From Lysobacteraceae bacterium (GTDB lineage Bacteria > Pseudomonadota > Gammaproteobacteria > Xanthomonadales > Rhodanobacteraceae): a stretch of 64,000 nucleotides of DNA. Under the pieces are notes generated by a model. That model saw only the letters and a list, made by a program, of their open reading frames with translations. It did no database searches and was not told the origin of the DNA. The stretch is from NCBI GenBank assembly GCA_004143945.1, contig SEHB01000002.1, forward strand, positions 558,001 through 622,000, written 5' to 3'. The position numbers were made by a program, and so were the translations under genes. Shown piece by piece: positions 28,963-35,877 of this stretch. Position 1 is the first letter of the stretch. Each line of letters opens with the position of its first letter.

Positions 28963-31113
28963 ATGCGCATACGCCTGCTGCTGATCCCCCTGTTGCTCGG
29001 CGCCGGCGCCGCGGGCGCCGATGAAGGCATGTGGCTGCCTTCGCAGCTGCCAGCGATCGCCGCGCGGCTCGAGGCGGCCGGCTTCCAGGGTGACGCGTCC
29101 GCGCTCGCGGACCTCGCGAAGCCGCCGATGAACGCGGTGGTCAAGGTCGGCGGTGCGACCGGCGCATTCGTTTCCGATGCGGGTCTCGTGCTGACCAACC
29201 ACCACGTCGCGTTCGGCGTGATCCAGTACAACTCGCGGCCCGATCGCGACCTCATCGCGAACGGCTTCATCGCGCGCGAGCGCACGGACGAACTGGCGGC
29301 CAATCCGGATTTCCGCGTGCTGGTCACGACCGCTTCCGACGACGTGACCGAGCGCGTGCTCGCGGATGCGCGCGGCAAGCGCGGGCGCGCCTACCACGAT
29401 GCGGTCGACCGCGCGGAGAAGGCGCTGGTGGCCGAGTGCGAACGCGAAGTCGGCTATCGCTGCAGCGTCGCGAACCTGCACTACGGCAGCGAGTTCCACC
29501 TCGTGCGCCAGCTCGAACTGCGCGACATCCGACTCGTCTATGCGCCGCCCGATGCGATCGGCAGCTACGGCGACGAGATCGACAACTTCATGTGGCCGCG
29601 CCACAGCGGCGACTTCACGCTGCTGCGCGCCTACGTCGGCGCCGATGGTCGCCCGGCCGGATACTCCGCGAACAACGTGCCGTACCAGCCGCCGGCCCAC
29701 CTCGAGCCGTCGGTCGCGCCGGTCGCCGAAGGCGATTTCGCGATGCTCGCGGGTTACCCCGGCATCACGTTCCGCCACCGCATGGCGTCGGAGTTCGCGA
29801 ACCAGGTCGAGTGGCAACTGCCTTCTCGCGTCGAGCTCTACAGCGGACTGATCGGCGCGATCGAACGCGCGACCGCTGGCGACGACGCAGCGAGGGTGCT
29901 CTACGCCGCGCAGCTCAACGGCCAGAAGAACACGCTCAAGCGCGCGCGTGGCGAACTTGAAGGCCTGCAGCGCAGCGACGCGGTGCGCGTGCGCGCCGAG
30001 GACGAAGCCGCGATGCTGGCCTGGCTCGCACGCCAGCCCGATGCGAAGGCCCGGCGCGAGGACATCGAGGCGATCCGCGCGGTGCTCGAAGAGGCCCGCG
30101 CCACGCGCGAGCGCGACCAGGTGTTTGCGCAAATCCAGAACCAGGCGCAGTTGCTCAAGGCCGCGATCACGCTGCAACGCTGGGCGCACGAACGCCGCAA
30201 GCCCGATGTCGAACGAGAATCGGGCTGGCAGGAGCGTGACGCACTGCTGCGCGAGGGCCAGCTGCGACAGGTGCAACGGCGCTACGCGCCCGCGGTCGAA
30301 CAGGCGCTGCTGGTCGAGCTGCTGCGGCGCCACCACGCGCTGCCGGGCGACCTGCGCATCGCCGAGGTCGACGCGGTGTTCGGCACGGATCCGGCGCAGG
30401 TGCCCGCGCGCCTCGCGGCGCTCTACGGCGCCACCACGCTCGGCGACGAGAACGTGCGCGTGCGCCTGTTCGGCGCCGCGCCGGACGAGGTCGCGCAGTC
30501 ACAGGATCCGCTGCTGCACGCCGCCGCGATGCTGCAACCGGCGATCCTGCGCCTGGAGGACATCGACAAGCAGCGCGACGGCGAGCTGCTGCGCCTGCGG
30601 CCGTCCTACATGCGCGCACTCGCGGCGTATCGTGCGTCCGAGGGTCGCAGCATGTATCCGGACGCGAACTCGACGTTGCGCGTGAGCTACGGCAAGGTCG
30701 CTGCGTTGTCGCCGCGCGATGCGGTCAGCTTTGCACCCGTCAGCAGCGTGCGTGGAATCGTCGAGAAGCACACCGGCGTCGCACCGTTCGCCGCGCCGCG
30801 CCCGCTGCTCGATGCGATCGTGAAAGGCGACTTCGGCAGCACCGCCGATCCGACGCTCGGCAGCCAGAGCGTCGATTTCCTGACCAACCTCGACACCACC
30901 GGCGGCAACTCCGGCTCGCCCGTGCTCGATGCCCGCGGCCGGCTGATCGGCCTCAATTTCGACAGCAACTGGGAATCGGTGAGCGCGAGCTGGATGTACG
31001 ACCCGCGCTACAAGCGCGCGATCCACGTCGACCTGCGCTACATCCGCTGGCTGCTCGCGAAGGTCTATCCGGCGCCGCACCTGCTGCGCGAGATGGGGTT
31101 GCCGCTCGAGTAG
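28963..31113 (+). CDS. S46-family dipeptidyl-peptidase (DPP7/DPP11-like)
   Basis: A 716-residue exopeptidase with a signal peptide (MRIRLLLIPLLLGAGAAGA), acting in the periplasm and removing N-terminal dipeptides. The chymotrypsin-like double barrel has His80/81 in LTNHHVAFG, an Asp in EIDNFMWPRHSGDF (Asp207 or Asp217) and Ser650 in TTGGNSGSPVLD. The helical regulatory domain lies between them. The residue that sets S1 specificity follows the Ser in LNFDSNWE; here it appears to be Ser, where DPP7 has Gly and DPP11 has Arg. Substrate preference is therefore uncertain. Single gene. Confidence 0.93.
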   Translation: MRIRLLLIPLLLGAGAAGADEGMWLPSQLPAIAARLEAAGFQGDASALADLAKPPMNAVVKVGGATGAFVSDAGLVLTNHHVAFGVIQYNSRPDRDLIANGFIARERTDELAANPDFRVLVTTASDDVTERVLADARGKRGRAYHDAVDRAEKALVAECEREVGYRCSVANLHYGSEFHLVRQLELRDIRLVYAPPDAIGSYGDEIDNFMWPRHSGDFTLLRAYVGADGRPAGYSANNVPYQPPAHLEPSVAPVAEGDFAMLAGYPGITFRHRMASEFANQVEWQLPSRVELYSGLIGAIERATAGDDAARVLYAAQLNGQKNTLKRARGELEGLQRSDAVRVRAEDEAAMLAWLARQPDAKARREDIEAIRAVLEEARATRERDQVFAQIQNQAQLLKAAITLQRWAHERRKPDVERESGWQERDALLREGQLRQVQRRYAPAVEQALLVELLRRHHALPGDLRIAEVDAVFGTDPAQVPARLAALYGATTLGDENVRVRLFGAAPDEVAQSQDPLLHAAAMLQPAILRLEDIDKQRDGELLRLRPSYMRALAAYRASEGRSMYPDANSTLRVSYGKVAALSPRDAVSFAPVSSVRGIVEKHTGVAPFAAPRPLLDAIVKGDFGSTADPTLGSQSVDFLTNLDTTGGNSGSPVLDARGRLIGLNFDSNWESVSASWMYDPRYKRAIHVDLRYIRWLLAKVYPAPHLLREMGLPLE

Positions 31114-31177
31114 CGACCACCTGCAGCGGCAGATCTCGAGGGAAGGAGTTCGATCCCGCGGCTCCGCGGCAAAGGCG

Positions 31178-31250
31178 TCGGGGCTGAAGCCCTCCCGCGA
31201 CTTCCCCGCAGCAGCAGACGCCGTGGGAGGGACTTCAGTCCCGAGCTCTT
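31178..31250. repeat. Family C inverted repeat pair
   Basis: gtcggggctgaagccctccc (31178 on) and gtgggagggacttcagtccc (31223 on) form an imperfect inverted pair. The same core appears as a three-unit direct tandem at 34711-34794. It lies between the convergent S46 peptidase and saccharopine-dehydrogenase-like genes and could act as a terminator hairpin, although no T-run follows. Confidence 0.65.
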
Positions 31251-31295
31251 CGAGCCAAGGCTGCGGGCCCGGCTCGCGCTGCAGCCTGCAGGCGT

Positions 31296-32315
31296 TCAGT
31301 GCTCCAACGCGCTCGCAATCCCGCACGCCGCGAGCGCGCCGAGCATCTCGCGCGCATCGAACGCCTGCCCCGGCGCAAGCGCGCCATGGCCCCGTGCGCG
31401 CCCATCGAGGATGCGCTCCATCGCTTCCACCGCGAGCGGCGCGCTGACCGCGTAGATGTCGCGCCCGCTCGCACGCGCGCGGCGGCGACGGCCGTTCGCG
31501 CGCACTTCGACCTCGACGATGAACTGCTGGTCCGAGCGCCCGTCTGCGTCCGTCGCTTGCGGCGCGGGCGTCGCGGGATCGCGCAGGTCGACGAGCGGCG
31601 CGAGATTCATCCACGAATGCAGCTCCGCGCACGCCAGGTGCCGCGAGATCGTGATCGTCTCGGCGAGCGGCAGCGCGACGACGTCGACCTCGCCGATCGG
31701 TGCGGCGAACGCCCAGCGCCGCGTCGGCGCCGGATCGGCGACGTATCGGCGTTCGCCGTCCGCGATGACCCAGCGCCGGTAGTGGTTGCGTTCGCCGGTG
31801 AGGCGCGTGCCAGCGGTCGGATGCCAACGATCGAGTGCGACCGCGACGTCGATCGCGTCGACGCGCGTCTCGCCCTCGTCGAGCAGTGCGGTCGCGAGCA
31901 GGTCCGCGAGTCCGCCGTAGAAGGCGATCGACGGCATCGCGACGAGCCCGGCAGCACGCAGCTCCGCATCGCGCGCATGCGTCGCGTCGGTCGCGCGCTG
32001 CTCCGCGGCGACATCGAGATAGTGGATGCGTGCGCGCAGCGCCGCATCGAGCAGTGGCGCGCCGGTGTCGAGGAACGGTCCCGCGCAATGGATCAGCGCA
32101 CGTGTTCCCGCGAGTGCGCGGTCGAGCGCGGCCGGATCGTCGATCGTGGCGACGTGCGTCGCGAGGCCCGGAAACGCCTGCGAAAGCGCCGCGAGCGCAT
32201 CCGCATCGCGGCCGCTCGCGACCGGCGTCCAGCCGCGCCGCAACAACTCCGCGACGACGAAGCGACCCGTATGGCCGTATGCGCCATACACCGCGATCCT
32301 GCGCCCCGTGCTCAT
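31296..32315 (-). CDS. Saccharopine dehydrogenase-like NAD(P)-binding protein
   Basis: A 339-residue Rossmann-fold protein. It opens RRIAVYGAYGHTGRFVVAEL with a GxxGxxG-like loop, then VASGRDADAL, ALIHCAGPFLDTGAPLLDAA and IHYLDVAAEQRATDA, the pattern of the saccharopine-dehydrogenase/trans-acting enoyl reductase group. The C-terminal half is variable, so the substrate cannot be predicted. ATG 32315 was chosen; the ribosome-binding site is weak. It lies 103 bp downstream of the small Cys-rich protein on the same strand and may share a transcript. Confidence 0.82.
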   Translation of the reverse strand: MSTGRRIAVYGAYGHTGRFVVAELLRRGWTPVASGRDADALAALSQAFPGLATHVATIDDPAALDRALAGTRALIHCAGPFLDTGAPLLDAALRARIHYLDVAAEQRATDATHARDAELRAAGLVAMPSIAFYGGLADLLATALLDEGETRVDAIDVAVALDRWHPTAGTRLTGERNHYRRWVIADGERRYVADPAPTRRWAFAAPIGEVDVVALPLAETITISRHLACAELHSWMNLAPLVDLRDPATPAPQATDADGRSDQQFIVEVEVRANGRRRRARASGRDIYAVSAPLAVEAMERILDGRARGHGALAPGQAFDAREMLGALAACGIASALEH

Positions 32316-32418
32316 CGGGCCACCCCGCCGCCGACGGATCGCACGCGCGGGAAGCGCGTGCGATCCGCCATGCCGCCGGCGATCCGCTGCGCATGCGCCG
32401 CGAACAGCCGCGCGCGCC

Positions 32419-32559
32419 TCATGCGGAGGCCTTCGCTTCGCGCAGGGCCTGCGCGCACTCCTCGCAGCACACCTCGACGGTGCGTCCGCCGATCTCGACC
32501 GTGATCGCGTTGCCGTCCAGCTCGCAATCGCAGGCCGCACAGGTCGTCTCGTTCTTCAT
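32419..32559 (-). CDS. Small Cys-rich metal-binding protein
   Basis: A 46-residue protein, MKNETTCAACDCELDGN followed by VEIGGRTVEVCCEECAQAL. The CAAC and CCEEC pairs, 20-odd residues apart, form a four-Cys zinc-ribbon or TRASH/YHS-like site. ATG 32559 has GGAGAG 7 bases upstream, which supports translation. Proteins of this size often bind metal or act beside redox enzymes. The only neighbour on the strand is the saccharopine-dehydrogenase-like gene downstream. Function unknown. Confidence 0.7.
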   Translation of the reverse strand: MKNETTCAACDCELDGNAITVEIGGRTVEVCCEECAQALREAKASA

Positions 32560-32660
32560 CGCTGCTCTCCGCTGTCGCCCGCCAACCGGGGCAGGTGCAT
32601 CAGACAAGCGCGCGCCGCCCGGCGCTGTCGAAATCTTTAGCTCTGGCGCACGGCGGGGTA

Positions 32661-32762
32661 TGGGGAAACCACTGGAACACCGCGCACACGGAGCGCTCGG
32701 AGAGAGACCCATCCGTCGAGACAGATCCGCTCGTGCTCCGCGTGCTCCGTGTTTCAGGCTTG
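32661..32762. repeat. Intergenic inverted repeat, family D
   Basis: It starts ggaacaccgcgcacacggag and ends gctccgcgtgctccgtgttt, imperfect inverse arms. It is related to 5010-5127. Its right end supplies the stop codon region of the AraC gene. Confidence 0.6.
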
Positions 32763-33623
32763 CGCTTTCCGCGGCGGCACCCGGGACACCTCGCCCGCAG
32801 GTAACGCCGCGCGCCGGAAGGCGGTCGGCGTGCGCCCGTAAGTCTGGCGGAAGGCCGCGGCGAAATGGCTGTGGCTCGAGAATCCGAGATCCTGCGCGAG
32901 CGCGGACACATCTTCGCAGCCGGGGATCAGGTCGAGCGCACGCGCGAGTCGCAGGCGCATCTGGTAGCGGTACAGCGGCAGGCCTTCCACCGCGCGGAAG
33001 GCCTGCGTCAGGTATACCGCCGAGCCGCCGATCTCGGCGGCGATGTCCGCGAGGCTCCAGCGGCGTGCCGGATCGCTCGCGAGCAGCAGCTTGGCGCGAT
33101 CGACGAGTCGCCGCGCCGCATGCGTCGCGCCGGCCGCATGCGTCGTGCGCGGACCGAGGCTGCGGCTCGCAAGCGTCAACGCAAGGCTCTCGGCCTCGAG
33201 CGCCTCCACCGCGCCGCTGCGCAGTCCATGGCGCAGCAGCGCGACGAGCGCCTGCGCGCGCGGATCGATGCGCAGCGATTGCCCGCGGAACGCGACCCCG
33301 CCGCCCTCGCGCAGCAGTGCGCGCGGCGCGAGTTCATGCAGCACGCCCTCCGACAGCTGCAGCACCAGGCTCGCATCGCCACCCGACGCGGGATGGCTGA
33401 CCTGGTAGCCCTCGCCCGCGTTGAACAGCAGCACGTGATTCGCATCCGCGACCGACTGCGCGCTGCCGACATGGCGCAGGTACAACCCGCGGTACGGAAA
33501 CACCAGGTGCGTCGCCGACGCGCATTCCTCCGCGCTGCGATGGCGGCACTCGCCACCGCACAGCACGTCCTTGACCGTGACGGTGCGGCTGTCGAACAGG
33601 CGGTCGACCTTGAAGTCGCTCAT
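32754..33623 (-). CDS. AraC-family transcriptional regulator
   Basis: A 289-residue regulator. A cupin-like N-terminal sensing domain contains VLLFNAGEGYQVSHP. The C-terminal double helix-turn-helix reads RWSLADIAAEIGGSAVYLTQ then FRAVEGLPLYRYQMRLRLA, and SALAQDLGFSSHSHFAAAFR with the signature end FRQTYGRTPTAFRR. ATG 33623. It is divergent from nothing in particular: the upstream gap holds family B repeats. Its target is unknown; the Cys-rich small protein and the saccharopine-dehydrogenase-like gene just downstream on the same strand are candidates. Confidence 0.92.
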   Translation of the reverse strand: MSDFKVDRLFDSRTVTVKDVLCGGECRHRSAEECASATHLVFPYRGLYLRHVGSAQSVADANHVLLFNAGEGYQVSHPASGGDASLVLQLSEGVLHELAPRALLREGGGVAFRGQSLRIDPRAQALVALLRHGLRSGAVEALEAESLALTLASRSLGPRTTHAAGATHAARRLVDRAKLLLASDPARRWSLADIAAEIGGSAVYLTQAFRAVEGLPLYRYQMRLRLARALDLIPGCEDVSALAQDLGFSSHSHFAAAFRQTYGRTPTAFRRAALPAGEVSRVPPRKAQA

Positions 33624-33700
33624 CGGGGTGGACGTGACGGGGGCGATCCAAGCTTAGCAGCGCGCATCGCCGCGCAAGCGCCGCATCGACGACGCGCGAT

Positions 33701-33905
33701 CGCAGGAGCCCATCCTGTGGGCATGCGCGCAGGGAATCGATTCCGCGTGGTCACCCGACCCAGCGCGATCGCGCACAGGGTGCGCCCCTGCACGCGAGCG
33801 GTCTTCGCTTTTCGCAGGAGCCCACCCTGTGGGCGATCCTCGCAGGGAATCGGTTCCGCGTGGTCACCCGACCGAGCGCGGCTCGCGCACAGGGTGCGCG
33901 CCTAC
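33701..33905. repeat. Two family B REPIN-like repeats
   Basis: Unit 1 spans about 33701-33791 (cgcaggagcccatcctgtgg to gcacagggtgcgcccctgca) and unit 2 about 33813-33905 (cgcaggagcccaccctgtgg to gcacagggtgcgcgcctacg). They lie 112 bp apart, like the units of the 47349-47879 array. Unit 2 overlaps the stop codon of the HAD gene. No other element is seen in the 33624-33901 gap. Confidence 0.82.
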
Positions 33906-34615
33906 GCGGAGGCGGCTTCGATTCGGTGCAGCGCGTCGGCGATGCCGGCGGGCGAGTCGACCGCGACGACGCGCGGATGCCCGCGTTCGACGTTGTGTTC
34001 CAGTTCGTGCACCCAGGTCACGTGGTAGGGCATGTGGATGCCCCAGCCGCCGAGCGCGACGACGGGCTCGATGTCCGAACGCATCGAGTTGCCGATCATC
34101 GCGAACCGCGCCGCGTCGACGCCGAACTCGGCGAGCACGCGCGCGTAGCTGCGGGTGTTCTTCTCCGAGACGATCTCGATGCGCTGGAACAGGTCGCTGA
34201 GCCCGCTGCGCGCGACCTTGCTTTCCTGGTGGAACAGGTCGCCCTTGGTGATCAAAACGACCCGATGGTGCGCCGCCGCGGCCTCGACGGCTGCGCGGAT
34301 ACCGGGCAGCAGTTCGACCGGGTGCTGCAGGATGTCCTTGCCGAGCGTGACGATGCGATGGATGCCCGCCGCATCGATGCGGCCGCCGCTGAGTTCGATC
34401 GCGGCTTCGACCATCGACAGCGCCATGCCCTTCGCGCCGTAGCCGAAGATCGCGAGGTTGCGCCGTTCGACCTCGTGCAGGCGCGTGCGCGCGTCGGCAT
34501 CGGCAAGGTCGATCCAGTGGCCGAGGATGCGCTCGAACTCGGCGCCCGCGTGCTGGTAGTAGCCCTCGCTGTGCCAGAGGGTGTCGTCGCCGTCGAAGCC
34601 GACCAGTTCGATCAT
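33902..34615 (-). CDS. HAD-superfamily hydrolase
   Basis: A 237-residue phosphatase-like protein. Motif I is VGFDGDDTLWHSE (nucleophile Asp with Asp+2), motif II is VVLITKGDLF, the motif III lysine is in IVSEKNTRSY, and motif IV is FAMIGNSMRSDIEPV. The helical cap (about 20-110) marks it as a subclass I HAD, phosphoglycolate-phosphatase-like. The substrate is not predictable. ATG 34615 was chosen because the HAD motif starts a few residues later. The 3' end is formed within a repeat. Confidence 0.9.
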   Translation of the reverse strand: MIELVGFDGDDTLWHSEGYYQHAGAEFERILGHWIDLADADARTRLHEVERRNLAIFGYGAKGMALSMVEAAIELSGGRIDAAGIHRIVTLGKDILQHPVELLPGIRAAVEAAAAHHRVVLITKGDLFHQESKVARSGLSDLFQRIEIVSEKNTRSYARVLAEFGVDAARFAMIGNSMRSDIEPVVALGGWGIHMPYHVTWVHELEHNVERGHPRVVAVDSPAGIADALHRIEAASA

Positions 34616-34710
34616 CGGGGAGGGATCCGCAGCTCGGGACCGGCGCGGGCGGCCGGCGGGAGGCGGAGTGTAGCGGTGGGGGTAGCGCGGCGGTGCTGGC
34701 GCGCGCAAAA

Positions 34711-34794
34711 AGCTCGGGGCTGAAGCCCCTCCCACAAGAGCTCGGAGCTGAAGCCCCTCCCGCAAGAGCTCGGGACTGGAGTCCCTGCCACGCG
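34711..34794. repeat. Family C: three 28-bp direct tandem repeats
   Basis: Units start at 34711, 34739 and 34767, each exactly 28 bp, of the form agctcggggctgaagccc plus ctcccacaag. Each contains a small internal palindrome (gggctgaagcccc). The third unit is diverged. There are no spacers, so this is not a CRISPR. Confidence 0.8.
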
Positions 34795-34853
34795 AGCCGC
34801 GAGGTCGCGGCGGAAGCCCCGCGCGGGGCTTCACGGCTTCGCGATCGCGTGCG

Positions 34854-35120
34854 CTAGTCGAGCACGCCGCAGCGCAGGCGTTCGCGGCGCGCTTCGCGCA
34901 AGTCCTCGACGATGCCGAACGGGTCCATGCCCATCGTGTAGGTGCCGACGATCGAGCTCGCGTTGACCGAGGCGGCGTGCACGCCGTTGTCCTGGTCCGC
35001 ATGCACCTCGGCCATGTCGGTGACCCACACCATCACCTGCGAATCGCGCGTCGCGCGCGAGATGCGCGTTGCGAGGACTTCGAGGTCGCCGCGCAGCGAA
35101 CCGATCGACTTGCTCTTCAT
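34854..35120 (-). CDS. Hypothetical small protein (88 aa)
   Basis: An 88-residue protein starting MKSKSIGSLRGDLEVLATRI, with VMVWVTDMAEVHADQD and NASSIVGTYTMGMDPFGIVED, ending CGVLD. No signal peptide or membrane span. I do not recognise a family. Codon use resembles the neighbours, and the mixed hydrophobic pattern suggests a folded cytosolic protein. It is divergent from the 92-residue protein at 35473 across a 352-bp region carrying LacI-type operator-like sequences. Confidence 0.55.
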   Translation of the reverse strand: MKSKSIGSLRGDLEVLATRISRATRDSQVMVWVTDMAEVHADQDNGVHAASVNASSIVGTYTMGMDPFGIVEDLREARRERLRCGVLD

Positions 35121-35330
35121 GCATGCACTCCGGTTGGCGAAAGGAGGCGGCAGGTCATCCAGTGGCCTGCCGTCCTCGTCCATTCGGTACCAGTGCCGGT
35201 TGCGCGGCAGCGCCGCCGGATCACGTTTCCCCTTGCGGAATCCTTCCCGCGAATCGATGGAAGCAAGCTCCGGGCCAAGCCCGGAAAGCGCGTGCTGGCG
35301 CGCATGCAGTGCGGTCGCGGGGCGTTCAGG

Positions 35331-35366
35331 GGCGGAAACGCTTTCCGCCCGGTGGAAACGCTTACA
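35331..35366. promoter_or_regulatory. Tandem LacI-family-like operator sequences
   Basis: ggcggaaacgctttccgcc (35331-35349) is a perfect 8+8 palindrome around cgc. Three bases on, tggaaacgcttaca (35353-35366) matches the LacI-family core TGNAANCGNTTNCA at every defined base. Both share GGAAACGCTT. They lie 107-142 bp upstream of the 35473 gene and about 210-245 bp from the divergent 34854-35120 gene. No LacI gene is in the window. Confidence 0.5.
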
Positions 35367-35472
35367 CGCTTTCGCGCGCCCGGCGCGCCGCGAAACCGCA
35401 TCAGGACGCGCTTTCGCGAGACGGCACGTTTGCTGCAGGGAACCAGGCGCACCGCATCGAAGGAGTTCCGCC

Positions 35473-35751
35473 ATGCAAGCCGACTGGACGAAGACCGCGA
35501 CCGCACTGCCGCCCGAAGGAACCCTCGTCGAGTTCCTGCTCGATGCGCGCAACTGCCCGATGCGCGGCATCTATGCGATCGGCCGCTTCGAGTCGCGCTG
35601 GAACGACTATCCGCCGCCGAGCGTGAATCGCTGGCGTTCGCTCGGCGCCGAACCCGTTCGCTCGAACACGAGCGCGACGCGCATCCAGCAGATGCGTCGC
35701 CGCGTCGGCGAGGACGCCGGTTTCGGTGCGTTCGCAGTCGGCGCCGCCTGA
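35473..35751 (+). CDS. Hypothetical small protein (92 aa)
   Basis: A 92-residue protein starting MQADWTKTATALPPEG, with TLVEFLLDARNCPMRGIYAIG, FESRWNDYPPPSVNRWRSLG and a basic C-terminal TRIQQMRRRVGEDAG. GGAG lies 7 bases before the ATG. The aromatic strand pattern (GRFESRWNDYPP) suggests a small beta protein. No family recognised. It is followed at once by the PAS kinase gene and could be co-transcribed with it. Confidence 0.6.
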   Translation: MQADWTKTATALPPEGTLVEFLLDARNCPMRGIYAIGRFESRWNDYPPPSVNRWRSLGAEPVRSNTSATRIQQMRRRVGEDAGFGAFAVGAA

Positions 35752-35877
35752 TCCACGATGAGCGTGAACGTGCCAAGGCAGGCGCGGCGGGAGCCCGATG
35801 AAGGGTTGACGCGCGAGGACGGGGCCTGTATTCGATCCGATCCACTTCGGAAATTCCCGCGTGAAGTGCCCCCCGCC

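Noticed and set aside
34711-34794. CRISPR array with 28-bp repeats
   Set aside because: Units abut with no spacer between them.
35758-35877. N-terminal extension of the PAS kinase from ATG 35758
   Set aside because: Forty residues of Arg/Pro-rich sequence without a ribosome-binding site; the PAS domain begins after the ATG at 35878. It remains a possible alternative start.
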